Notes under the pieces: model-generated
Seen by the model: only the letters and a program-made list of their open reading frames with translations
What the model was told of the DNA's origin: nothing
Databases searched by the model: none
Part shown: positions 51,860-60,908 of the stretch, piece after piece
Layout of the letters: each line of letters starts with the position of its first letter
Position numbering within the stretch: the first letter of the stretch is position 1
Source: an uncultured Alphaproteobacteria bacterium
GTDB taxonomy: Bacteria > Pseudomonadota > Alphaproteobacteria > Geminicoccales > Geminicoccaceae
Length of the DNA: 64,000 nt
Reading direction: 5' to 3'
Assembly: GCA_937926445.1 (NCBI GenBank)
Contig: CALBAK010000026.1
Span: forward strand, 1 to 64,000
Made by a program: the position numbers and the translations under genes

Positions 51860-52193
51860 CCTCGGGGCTCCTCCCCGCCCATAGCACAGAGGATCCGCCG
51901 ATGCGCCTCGCTGACTGGCACGACGGAGAGGCGAGACTGGCGCACGAGCGCCAGATCGGCGAGACGGGGCTCGGCCTCGATCGCCTCGACGGGAAGCGCG
52001 CGCGTTGCGGCGGCAGGGGCCTTGTGGCTCAGGGCTCGACCCCGGCCATGGCGCAGAGAATCCGCCAATGCGCCTCGCTGACTGGCACGACGGAGAGGCG
52101 AGACTGGCGCACGAGCGCCAGATCGGCGAGACGGGGCTCGGCCTTGATCGCTTTGAGCGGAACTTCGCGGACCGTGCGGCGAACCGGCTCGAC
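51860..52193 (-). repeat. 167-base tandem duplication of the EVE gene 3' end
   Basis: Two adjacent units, about 51860-52026 and 52027-52193. The 77 bases at 51901-51977 are identical to 52068-52144, and flanks are similar. The second unit is the real end of the EVE gene; the first is a copy just downstream of its stop. In the copy the stop has become CGA and EAIEAEPRLADL replaces KAIKAEPRLADL, so the duplicate drifts. Confidence 0.9.
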
Positions 52194-52436
52194 CCGAACC
52201 GCCGGCCACCGCGGATCGCCCGGATCGGGTTGCCAGGCACGAGCGATCCGAACCAAGCCCACGATCGCCGGATCGACCACCGAGCGGTAGAAGAAGGCGA
52301 GCTCCCCGGGCCGCATGGCGCGCAGATTGGCCGCCGCCTGATGATTGCGGACTCCGGTCCACTCCGTGGCCCCCTCCTCGAGCAAGCGCTCGAAGCTGTA
52401 GTCCGAAGGCTCGGTCTTGAGCAGCCAGTAGGCCAT
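52029..52436 (-). CDS. EVE domain-containing protein
   Basis: A 135-residue EVE-domain protein: MAYWLLKTEPSDYSFERLLE, EWTGVRNHQAAANLRAMRPG, ELAFFYRSVVDPAIVGLVRI, and a C-terminal half ending LSVVPVSEAHWRILCAMAG. EVE domains bind modified bases or RNA; some stand-alone members are thought to sense modified DNA, but the ligand here is unknown. The start ATG at 52436 gives the canonical MAYWLLKTEP. The 3' end is duplicated in tandem downstream, over 77 identical bases. Confidence 0.92.
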   Translation of the reverse strand: MAYWLLKTEPSDYSFERLLEEGATEWTGVRNHQAAANLRAMRPGELAFFYRSVVDPAIVGLVRIARAWQPDPGDPRWPAVRVEPVRRTVREVPLKAIKAEPRLADLALVRQSRLSVVPVSEAHWRILCAMAGVEP

Positions 52437-54698
52437 CGATCCGCGTCTCCCGCCCCCGGTTCCCGTCATCCCGTCGAACTCCCGAGCGCCGGCGGGCCCC
52501 CCGCGACCGGCCGGCTGGCCGGGCGACCCGCGCACCCGCCGCGCCCGGTGCCCGGTGTCCGAACGATGCCGCGCGTTCGGACGACCGTCGAGCGGCCGCC
52601 TCGTCCGCCCTTTCGGCGCGGGGCACGGACGCGATCCTGTCCGGGCACCGAGGCGATGGTCCTAATCCCTCCGTCGCGGCTCCGGTCCCGTTCCTGCCCA
52701 GGCCACTCTCTGCCGACGCATCGACACGGTTCCCCGCCGCTGCCCGGTTCGGGCGAAACCTCCGATCGTCCGGCATCCGGTCGCTCGAGCACGTCTCCCG
52801 CTTCGGCAACCCGGGCCGCGAATGCGACCGTTTCCGACCCCCTCTGCCGCGTTTCGCCGAGAGTGTCCGCGGGCGCGGCACCGGGGCGGCCGGGAGTTGC
52901 CCGGCGAGCCGGAGCGCTGCCCCGGGCTTCGATCCGCGATCGGGTCTTCGCTTGCCCGGCGCCATCGTCGAGCCGGCCGAGCTCCGGCACTTCCGCTCGA
53001 TCGGGCGGCGGAAGCTCCTCGGTGTGCGGGGAAGGGATCGGCCAAGGTGGAGACCGGAGAGGGGGCGGGGCATGCCGCTTGCCGCCTCTGGAAAAACTCT
53101 CTGTCGGCGTTGGCCGAGGGAACCCGACGCGTGCTTCTCGCCCGGGCCGCCGTCGGGACCGACCGAGGCCCCCCTGTCGCTCCGCGGAGGGCCACCGTGC
53201 CTCGCGCTGCCGCGCGGGGTGGGGTCGACCCCGAGCCTCGCTCGGACCCTCGCTCCGCCCGGATTCGGCGCGGACGTCTTCGGCCCCGCGGGGCGGTTCC
53301 GCCATGGCGCCCGCCTTTCTTCGGGATCGAGCCGATGCATTCTCGCGGGCGAGCGGTCGCCGGCCCGAGCTCTCGGACCGAAGCCGGGGACCGGCGTGGT
53401 GTCGGGAATCCAATGCGGCTCCCCGTCTTACCGTCCTTTCCACCGCGAGCCGCGACGGCCGAGTGCCGGTGCTCGTCGGCGATCCCGCATCGCCTCGCCC
53501 GCGAGGAAAGACTAGACACCGACGGTGTCCCAGCCCCGGACGAAGGTCGGCGAATGCCCTATGCTCGGCGCTGGTGGTCGCCTGCGCCCCCGTTCCCGCA
53601 ACCACGCCGGACGAACTCTTCGTGGCTCGCTGCCGGAGCGATGCCGAGCGTTTCGACGGCGGTCGATCGTGCCGTGTGCCGTTGCGCGAGACGGGGCCGG
53701 CACGCGACCCCGTCTCGCGCCCGGGTGCGACGATCGCGGCTCTCCCGCCATGCCCGCGGAGGGTGCAGTACCGACGGTCTCCATCGGTCTGACAGAGGCC
53801 CCGGTCGCCGCGCGGCGCCGATGGCCGTGGGAGGCGCCCCCGATCGTGCGACATCCGGTCGGTCGCGCGTTTCCGTGCGCGTCTGCGCCGCCGGCCAGGG
53901 GCGGTACCGTTCCGGCATTCTCGAGCCCCATCAGCGCCGTGGCAAGCCGTTCCGTGCCGCCGCGGTTCGCTTCGGCTTACCGCGGCTTCGGCCCACGATG
54001 GGCCTTCGATCCGCTCCGTGCCTCGCTCGGTGCCAGCGAAACGCTCCCCCCGCGCTTCGACGATGCCCCGCCGCTCTTGCGGCTCGCGTTTCGGCTCCCT
54101 GGCGGGCATGCGAGCCCGTCCGAGCTTCGAGGTCGAGCTTCGCGGCGGACATCGGCCGGGTGGGGGCACGGAACCGGCGGCGTTCGTCGTCCGACCGTCC
54201 GTCTCGTCGCCGGCCGACGGGGTCGCACCGCCGGCTCGGCTGGAGGTCGCTGACCCGCCGTGTCGGTCGGGGTCCGGCTTCCAGAGGCGTCGCCGGTTCG
54301 TCCGGTGGTGGCGGGCCCGGTCCCGCCCGGCGGGCAGCTATCCGACACGCGGCCCGGGGCGGCGGTTTCGGCCCGGGTTCCCCGCCCGCGCGCTGCCGTT
54401 CTCGCACCCGAGGCATGAAGTTTTTCTCGGCCGGCGGCGCGGCCGTAACGAGTATCGCGAGGCCCGGGAGTCCGAAGCGCGGACATCCGATGCGCGCGGC
54501 GCCGGATATTTCCGGGGCCTCGCGCGAGGCTGGATCCTCCGTCCACCGCGCGCGTCGCACCGTCGCCGAAGCCAGATCCCGCTGCTCGTCGGAGGCGTCG
54601 ACAGCGGGGCCGGGTTCGACTGCCCGCACCGTACCACTCCCGAAACGACACTCTCCTTCTCGTCCTCGAGGCCAGGCCCCTCGAGGTGTCGGCCGGGC
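52437..54698. other. 2.3-kb gene-free GC-rich stretch
   Basis: Between the EVE gene start and the DMT exporter stop. All frames read as Arg/Pro/Ser/Gly-rich shadows; none gives a recognisable domain, ribosome-binding site or operon logic. It contains no RNA gene, insertion-sequence end or CRISPR repeat that I can see. Possibly old coding DNA decayed beyond recognition. Confidence 0.5.
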
Positions 54699-55679
54699 CT
54701 AAGAGCGCCCGCCCGCACGATCTCGCTCGCCGCCCGCAGCTCTCGCAGCCGAGACGCCCGCGGCCTTCGCGCGCTCGCTGACGCCACCCCGTCGGGCGAG
54801 TTCGGCCAGGTCGAGACGGTAGAGCCATAGGCCGCTTCCGACGATGATCGCGGCACCCGCGAGCGTCGTGGGCACCGGCACGTCGCCGAAGGCGAGGTAG
54901 CTCGCCGCCATCGCCCAGACCAGCTGGAGATAATTGAAGGGGCTCACCCGCGAGGCCTCGGCGCGACGCAGCGCCAGAATGATCATGAGGTGGCCGATGG
55001 CTCCGAGCACCCCGGTCGCCACCATGAGGGCGAGGTCAAGGAGATCGGGCGTGCGCCAGCCCCAGGGCAGAAGTGCGGTGAACAGCACGGCACCCACGAG
55101 CCCGCTGAACAGCAACGAGACCAAGGGCTCGGCCTCGCGGACCATACGGGTGCTGATCTGGTAGGCGGCATAGGCCGAAGCGCAGCCGAGCGCCAGAAGC
55201 GCGCCGGGTCCGATCCCGCCCGCACCGGTCGGCCGGACGATCAAGAGCGCGCCCAAAAACCCGGTGCCGATCGCGAGCCAGCGCAAGAGCGACACCCGCT
55301 CGCGCAGCACGACGAGCGCGATCGCCGCGACGATGATGGGGGAAAGAAAGGTGATCGCCGCCACGTCGCCGAGCGGGAGGTACATCAGTGCCGAGAAATT
55401 GAGCAGCGTGCTCGAGCCGAGCAGCACCGAGCGGACGAGCTGGATGCCGGGCTCGCGGGTGCGCAGCGCTCCGACCACCGCACCCGGAATCACGATCGCC
55501 ACGAACAGCACGTGGAAGAAGGTGCGGGCCCAGAGCAGCATCAGCACCGGATAGCGGGCGAGCAGCGCCTTCACGATCGCGTTCATGACGGCGAACAGCA
55601 GCCCACCCGTCGTCACGAGCCCGATCGCCACGAGGATGGTCCGCTTGTTTTCGTCCACCCGTCCTTCCCGTCGTTCCAT
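54699..55679 (-). CDS. DMT superfamily (EamA) transporter
   Basis: A 326-residue inner-membrane exporter-type carrier with ten helices and two EamA repeats. The segments VTTGGLLFAVMNAIVKALLA, FSALMYLPLGDVAAITFLSP and GHLMIILALRRAEASRVSPF are family hallmarks. The ligand is unknown. It ends in TAG. The M24 peptidase gene begins 65 bases away on the opposite strand, so the two promoters are close or overlapping. Confidence 0.88.
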   Translation of the reverse strand: MERREGRVDENKRTILVAIGLVTTGGLLFAVMNAIVKALLARYPVLMLLWARTFFHVLFVAIVIPGAVVGALRTREPGIQLVRSVLLGSSTLLNFSALMYLPLGDVAAITFLSPIIVAAIALVVLRERVSLLRWLAIGTGFLGALLIVRPTGAGGIGPGALLALGCASAYAAYQISTRMVREAEPLVSLLFSGLVGAVLFTALLPWGWRTPDLLDLALMVATGVLGAIGHLMIILALRRAEASRVSPFNYLQLVWAMAASYLAFGDVPVPTTLAGAAIIVGSGLWLYRLDLAELARRGGVSERAKAAGVSAARAAGGERDRAGGRS

Positions 55680-55743
55680 GGCCGCCCGGGCCGCGGCGCG
55701 CTATCTGCCCGCCGTCGTGTCGCAGAGCCGGAGGCCTTCCGCC

Positions 55744-56892
55744 ATGCTCCATTTCGACGAGGCCGAGTTCGCCGGGCGCAAGGCCCGCACGCTTCGCGCC
55801 ATGGCCGAGGCAGGGCTCGACGGGCTGCTGATGTTCAAGCAGGAGAGCATGTACTGGCTCACCGGCTACGACAGCTTCGGCTTCTGCTTCTTCCAGTGCC
55901 TCGTGCTGACCGGCACGGGCGACCTCGTCCTGCTCACCCGTGCCCCCGACCTGCGTCAGGCGCAGCTCACCTCGATCCTCGAAGACATCCGAGTGTGGCG
56001 GGACCACGAGGGTGCCGACCCGGCCCGGGAGCTCGTGGCGATCCTCGCCGAGAGAGGCCTTCTCGGGCACCGCCTGGGGGTCGAGTGGGAAGCGCACGGC
56101 CTCACGGCGGCCCGAGGCCAGCGGCTCGCCGCGGCACTCGAGGGCCGCGCCCGGATCGAGGACGCCTCGCTGCTCGTGAGCCGGCTGCGGCTCGTCAAGT
56201 CGCCGGCCGAACTCGTCTTCGTGCGCCGCGCCGCAGAACTCGCCGATGCCGCCCTCGAGGCGGCGATCGCCCATGCTCGTCCGGGTACCGACGAGGGGGT
56301 GATCCTCGCCCGCATGCACGATGCGATCTTCGAGGCGGGCGGCGACTATCCGGCCAACCCGTTCGTCGTCGGCTCGGGCCGCGAGGCCCTGCTCTGCCGC
56401 TACCATGCCGGCCGCCGACGGCTCGATCCGGTTGACCAGCTCACCCTCGAGATCGCCGGGGTGTGGCGACAGTACCATGCCTGCCTAATGCGCACCCTCT
56501 TGATCGGTCCCCCGCACCCCGACCATGTCCGGCTGTTCGCGATCTGCCGCGAGGCGCTCGCCGCCTGCGAGGAGCGGCTGCGCCCGGGTCGGACCTTCGG
56601 CGAGGTCTTCGCTGCGCACGCCACGACCTTCGACCGGCACGGGCTCGCCCCGCACCGGCTCAACGCCTGCGGCTATTCGCTGGGGGCGGTCTACGCCCCC
56701 TCCTGGATGGACTGGCCCATGGTCTACGCCGACAATCCCGTGCCGCTCGAGCCCGGGATGGTCGTCTTCCTGCACATGATCCTGGCCGATTCGGACAGCG
56801 GTCGAGCGATGACGCTCGGGCGGACGCTGATCGTAGGCGAGGGCGCGCCCGAGATCCTCTCGCGCCTGCCGCTCGAGGTCGCGATCGGTTGA
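55744..56892 (+). CDS. M24 family (creatinase/Xaa-Pro peptidase-like) protein
   Basis: A 382-residue pita-bread-fold protein. An N-terminal creatinase domain (GLDGLLMFKQESMYWLTGYD) precedes the M24 domain with RLRLVKSPAELVFVRRAAEL, PGTDEGVILARMHD, NPFVVGSGREALLCRYHAG, DQLTLEIAGVWRQYHACLMR and CGYSLGAVYAPSWMD. The usual metal-binding Asp-x-Gly...Asp is replaced by Glu-Ile-Ala and His-Ala-Cys, as in metal-free relatives such as creatinase or ectoine hydrolase. Substrate unknown. The FAD oxidase gene follows. Confidence 0.82.
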   Translation: MLHFDEAEFAGRKARTLRAMAEAGLDGLLMFKQESMYWLTGYDSFGFCFFQCLVLTGTGDLVLLTRAPDLRQAQLTSILEDIRVWRDHEGADPARELVAILAERGLLGHRLGVEWEAHGLTAARGQRLAAALEGRARIEDASLLVSRLRLVKSPAELVFVRRAAELADAALEAAIAHARPGTDEGVILARMHDAIFEAGGDYPANPFVVGSGREALLCRYHAGRRRLDPVDQLTLEIAGVWRQYHACLMRTLLIGPPHPDHVRLFAICREALAACEERLRPGRTFGEVFAAHATTFDRHGLAPHRLNACGYSLGAVYAPSWMDWPMVYADNPVPLEPGMVVFLHMILADSDSGRAMTLGRTLIVGEGAPEILSRLPLEVAIG

Positions 56893-57026
56893 CGGGGCCG
56901 GGGCTTGGCCGGTCGGCACGACGTTCGCTAGCAGCTGGGCCGAATGGAGCACCGGCGGAACCGCCGCCCGAGGGTCCGGGTGCCGGACCGGCCCGAGGAA
57001 CGCCCGACCCGAGCCCGAGGAACACG

Positions 57027-58406
57027 ATGTCGATCGACGCTTGTCTGGCCGAACTCTCCGATCTCGCCGTCGACACCCAGCCGCAACGGGTGCGCCGGCG
57101 CTCGCCCGACTTCTATTGGTACTCGCCGATCCTCGAGCGGCGGCTCGACGCGGTGACGGCGGATGCGGTCGTGACACCCCGCAGCGAGGAGGAGGTCGTG
57201 CGCGTTCCGGCCGCGGCCTACCGGCACGAGGGGCCGGTCACTGCGCGCGGCGGCGGTACCGGCAATTACGGTCGGGGGATGCCGCTCCGGGGTGGGATCG
57301 TGCTCGATATCTCCGAGCTCGGCGCGATCGAGTGGATCGAGCACGGCCGCGTCCGGGTCCAGGCCGGGCGCAAGATGGCCGAGCTCGACGCGGCGACCAT
57401 CGCCCACAGCCGCCAAGAGCTCCGCCTCCACCCCTCGACCCACAAGACCGGCACGATCGGCGGCTACGTCGCCGGCGGCTCGAGCGGGGTGGGCTCGATC
57501 ACCTGGGGTCTGTTGCGCGACCGCGGCAACATCCTGGGGCTTCGGATCCTCACGATGGAGGCGAAGCCACGGGTGCTCGAGCTGCGCGGTGCCGACATCC
57601 AGAAGGTGAACCACGCCTACGGCACGAACGGCATCGTCACCGCCCTCGAGCTGCCGCTGGCTCCGGCCCATCGTTGGGCCGAGGCGATCCTGGGCTTCGA
57701 GGACTTCGCCGCCGCCTGCCGCTTCGCCGACGCACTCGCCCGCGAGGACGCGATCCTCAAGAAACTCGTCACCGTGATTCAGGCGCCCGTGCCGTACGAC
57801 TGGTTGTTTCCGGAGCGGGGCATCGCCCGCGAGGAAACCGCCGTCCTCGTGATGGTGGCGGACTTCGCCTTCGAGGCGCTTCTCGACCTGCTCCGCCTGC
57901 ATCCGGGCCGGCTCGTCTGGCAGCGCTTCACCGACGAGGCCACCGGCGGCCGGCTGCCGCTCTTCGAGTACAGCTGGAACCACACCACGCTGCACGCCCT
58001 CAAGCACGACCGCACGATCACCTATCTGCAGACGCTCTTCCCGCCGCCCGATCATCTCGACCGGATCGCGGCGATGGCCGCCCGTTTCGGCGAGGAAGTG
58101 CCACTGCACCTCGAGTTCGTCCGGTTCGGCGGGCAGATCGCCTGTTTCGGCCTGCAGCTCGTACGGTACTGGAGCGACGAGCGGCTCGCCCGGATCATCG
58201 AGGAGCACGAGGCGGCGGGCTGTCCGATCTTCAACCCGCACGCCTTCACCCTCGAGGACGGTGGGATGAAGAAGGTCGACGCGCTGCAGCTCGCCTTCAA
58301 GCGCGAGGCCGATCCCAAGGGGCTCCTCGACCCCGGCAAGATGCTGGGCTGGGAGAATCCCGATTGGCGGCCGAGCGAGCGGGCCTTCCTCTACGAGGCG
58401 CATTGA
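57027..58406 (+). CDS. FAD-binding oxidase (VAO/GlcD type)
   Basis: A 459-residue flavoprotein with the VAO-type FAD domain. ARGGGTGNYGRGMPLRGGIV, VQAGRKMAELDAATIAHSRQ, HPSTHKTGTIGGYVAGGSSG and NHAYGTNGIVTALELPLA are visible. The C-terminal half carries substrate-domain segments such as PVPYDWLFPERGIARE and the QIACFGLQLVRYW region. Related to glycolate or D-lactate oxidases, but the exact substrate is not clear. It lies 134 bases after the M24 gene on the same strand. Confidence 0.85.
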   Translation: MSIDACLAELSDLAVDTQPQRVRRRSPDFYWYSPILERRLDAVTADAVVTPRSEEEVVRVPAAAYRHEGPVTARGGGTGNYGRGMPLRGGIVLDISELGAIEWIEHGRVRVQAGRKMAELDAATIAHSRQELRLHPSTHKTGTIGGYVAGGSSGVGSITWGLLRDRGNILGLRILTMEAKPRVLELRGADIQKVNHAYGTNGIVTALELPLAPAHRWAEAILGFEDFAAACRFADALAREDAILKKLVTVIQAPVPYDWLFPERGIAREETAVLVMVADFAFEALLDLLRLHPGRLVWQRFTDEATGGRLPLFEYSWNHTTLHALKHDRTITYLQTLFPPPDHLDRIAAMAARFGEEVPLHLEFVRFGGQIACFGLQLVRYWSDERLARIIEEHEAAGCPIFNPHAFTLEDGGMKKVDALQLAFKREADPKGLLDPGKMLGWENPDWRPSERAFLYEAH

Positions 58407-58506
58407 GCGCGGGCCGGCTCGAGCGCGCGAGCGGTGTGGCGGACGCCCGTCCGCGGCGGCGCGGTGCCCCTGCGCGAGACGCGCGTCCCGAGTGAGACGG
58501 GCAGGG

Positions 58507-59415
58507 GTGGATCGGCTCGAACTCCTGCAGGCTTTCGTGGCGGTGGTCGAGAGCGGCAGCTTTTCGGCCGCTGCTGCGCGGCTCGGCCTCGCCAGAGCCC
58601 TTTTGAGCAAGCGGGTCGCAGCGCTCGAGCGCCGGCTCGGCGTCCGGCTCTTGGCGCGCACCACCCGCCGCGTCGGGCTCACCGGGGAGGGCGGCGCCTT
58701 CTTGCCGCACGCGCGGCGCATTCTCGCCGAATATCAGGAGGCTGTGGACGAGCTCGCGCGGCAGCGCGGCGAGCCGCATGGAAGGCTCAAGGTCGCAGCA
58801 CCGATGAGCTTCGGCATCCGCCATCTGGGGCAACCCATGGCGGGCTTCGCCGAGCGGTTCCCGGCGCTCGAGATCGAGCTCGTCCTGGGCGACCGGTTCG
58901 TCGATCTCGTCGAGGAGGGCTTCGATCTGGCGCTCAGAATCGGGAATCTGCCGGATTCCTCGTTGATCGCTCGCCAGCTCGCGCCGATCCGCGTATTGCC
59001 CTGCGCCGCACCGAGCTACATCGCACGGCACGGCGAGCCGCGCGAGCCGGCAGAGCTCGCCTGCCACCGCTGCCTGCACTACGGCTATTCGACGAGCGGC
59101 CAGCGCTGGCACCTCGAGCGCGCGGGGCGGCGCGAGACGGTGCCGGTCGAAGACCGTTTCGTCGCCAACAATGGCGACGTGCTCGCGGCCGCTGCCGAGG
59201 CCGGCCTCGGCATCGCGCTCCTGCCGACCTTCATCGTCGGCGACGCCCTGCGGGCCGGCAGGCTCGTGCGCGTGCTCGAAGGCTGGGAGGTCCCCCGCTT
59301 CGCTCTCTATGCGGTGTGGCCACCGGGCGGGCGACCGTCGGTGCGGGTACGGGCGCTCGTCGATTTCCTGCTCGGCCGGTTCGGCGACCCGCCTTATTGG
59401 GACGTCGGGATCTGA
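58507..59415 (+). CDS. LysR-type transcriptional regulator
   Basis: A 302-residue regulator. The winged helix-turn-helix starts LELLQAFVAVVESGSFSAAA, with RLGLARALLSKRVAALERRL. The effector domain shows PMSFGIRHLGQPMAGFAERF, LRIGNLPDSSLIARQLAPIR, the CHRCLHYGYSTSG loop and AAAEAGLGIALLPTFIVGDA, the usual LysR pattern. The GTG at 58507 gives the normal (V)DRLELLQAF start; a GTG at 58492 is also possible. The target is unknown but may be the M24/oxidase genes upstream. Confidence 0.88.
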   Translation: MDRLELLQAFVAVVESGSFSAAAARLGLARALLSKRVAALERRLGVRLLARTTRRVGLTGEGGAFLPHARRILAEYQEAVDELARQRGEPHGRLKVAAPMSFGIRHLGQPMAGFAERFPALEIELVLGDRFVDLVEEGFDLALRIGNLPDSSLIARQLAPIRVLPCAAPSYIARHGEPREPAELACHRCLHYGYSTSGQRWHLERAGRRETVPVEDRFVANNGDVLAAAAEAGLGIALLPTFIVGDALRAGRLVRVLEGWEVPRFALYAVWPPGGRPSVRVRALVDFLLGRFGDPPYWDVGI

Positions 59416-59428
59416 GCCGCCCTCGGGA

Positions 59429-59623
59429 TCAGGCGGCGGTCTTGGTCTCGCTCTTCGGCTCCTCCTTCGGCAGCTGGGCTGTCTCGTCGTCCTTCATGCC
59501 CTGCTTGAAGTTCTTGATGCCCTTCGCGAGATCGCCCATCACCGTGGGCAGCTTGCCGGCCCCGAAGATGATCAGGATCACCGCCAACACCACGAGCCAG
59601 TGCCAAAGGCTGAACGTGCCCAT
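59429..59623 (-). CDS. tatA: TatA/E family twin-arginine translocase subunit
   Basis: A 64-residue Tat[20 protein letters not shown], the conserved [20 protein letters not shown] amphipathic helix, and a charged tail ending PKSETKTAA. It forms the translocation pore of the Tat system. It ends only 14 bases from the LysR stop (convergent). TatB and TatC are not in the window, so this is a detached or second tatA/E. Confidence 0.95.
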   Translation of the reverse strand: MGTFSLWHWLVVLAVILIIFGAGKLPTVMGDLAKGIKNFKQGMKDDETAQLPKEEPKSETKTAA

Positions 59624-59796
59624 CTCAACCACTCCCGTGCCCGAGCGTTGCGTGACCCTAACCGCTCGCTCGGGGTGTGCCAAGGCCGGCCACCTGTGAG
59701 GCCGCCGCCGCCGACCCCCGACGGTCACCCCGAAGGTAGCGCGCCGGCCGCCTCGGTCGAGAGCCCGAGCGCCCGCTCCGGCAGAGAGACGCACCC

Positions 59797-60840
59797 TTGA
59801 GCCACCTCCTGGTCGACGTGTCGGGGCACGGCTTCGGTCACGCGGGCCAACTCGCCCCGATCCTGGCCGAGCTGCGGCGTCGCCGCCCCTCCCTGCGCCT
59901 CACCGTACGCAGCACGCTTCCCACGAGCGCGCTCGCGGCGATCCTGCCGGGGCCGTTCGCGACGGCCGAACCGGCCCCCGATCCCTGTCTTTCGATGCAC
60001 GACCCGGTGAGCGTGGACCGCGAGGCCACCCGCGCCGCCTACGCCGCCCTCGAGGCCGACTTGGAGGCGATCCTGGCGCGCGAAGCCGACCGCCTGCGGG
60101 CGCTGCGGCCCACGCTCCTTTTGAGCAACATCGGCTTCGTCGCGATCGCGGCGGCCGCTGCGGCCGGCATCCCGGCGGTGGCCATCGGTTCGCTGAACTG
60201 GGCCGAGATCACCGCCGCCTACGGGGTCGTCTCGGCCTCGATGCTGGATCGGATGCAGGCGGCCTATCGTTCGGCGCAGACGACGATCCTCCTGGAACCG
60301 CATCTGCCGACCGAATGGCTCGAGCGCTGTGTCCGCGTGGGGCCGGTCGCCAGGGTCGGTCGGCCCCGCCCCGAGGCGTTGCGCACCGCGATCGGGGTCG
60401 AGGAGGGCACGCTTCTGGCCCTCGTCGCCTTCGGCGGGATCGACGGCGCCGACCGGCTCGCGGGGCTCCCCGATCTGCCGGGCGTCCTCTGGCTCGCGGA
60501 CCGTCTGGAGCGGCCGGGGATGCGCTCGACCCGCGATCTCGCCTTGCCGTTCCCCGATCTCCTCGCGAGCGTCGACCTGCTCGTTACCAAGACCGGCTAC
60601 GGTCTGTTCGCGGAGGCCGCGGCGGTCGGGACACCGGTCCTCTACCGGCCCCGCCCCGACTGGCCCGAATCGCCGGGGCTCGAGGCATGGATCCGCAGCG
60701 TCGGGATCGGGCGACCGCTGCCGGCCGACCCGGACGGGATCGCCCGTGCCGTGGCTTCGATCCGAGGCGCGCCGCGTCCTCGGCCGGTGCCGCCCGAAGG
60801 TGTGGCAGAGGCGGTGGCGATCCTCGAGGGCTTTCTCTAG
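59797..60840 (+). CDS. Glycosyltransferase-like protein (GT-B type)
   Basis: A 347-residue protein that starts [20 protein letters not shown], the usual start of MurG/UGT-like GT-B enzymes, with [20 protein letters not shown], a [18 protein letters not shown] core and [19 protein letters not shown] with [20 protein letters not shown], the nucleotide-sugar site. Similar proteins are sometimes annotated as the glycosyltransferase part of an arabinokinase-like protein. Donor and acceptor unknown. Start is TTG; ends in TAG. Confidence 0.7.
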   Translation: MSHLLVDVSGHGFGHAGQLAPILAELRRRRPSLRLTVRSTLPTSALAAILPGPFATAEPAPDPCLSMHDPVSVDREATRAAYAALEADLEAILAREADRLRALRPTLLLSNIGFVAIAAAAAAGIPAVAIGSLNWAEITAAYGVVSASMLDRMQAAYRSAQTTILLEPHLPTEWLERCVRVGPVARVGRPRPEALRTAIGVEEGTLLALVAFGGIDGADRLAGLPDLPGVLWLADRLERPGMRSTRDLALPFPDLLASVDLLVTKTGYGLFAEAAAVGTPVLYRPRPDWPESPGLEAWIRSVGIGRPLPADPDGIARAVASIRGAPRPRPVPPEGVAEAVAILEGFL

Positions 60841-60908
60841 GAGATCTCCCGAGCGCGCGGCCGGCCCGCATCGGGTGTCGCGCGTTCGCTGGTCGACGGG
60901 GGCGTGCG

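Noticed and set aside
14341-52000. Large open frames in all phases of the gene-free stretches
   Set aside because: Long open frames are expected at this GC content; their products are Arg/Pro/Ser-rich and show no family motifs.
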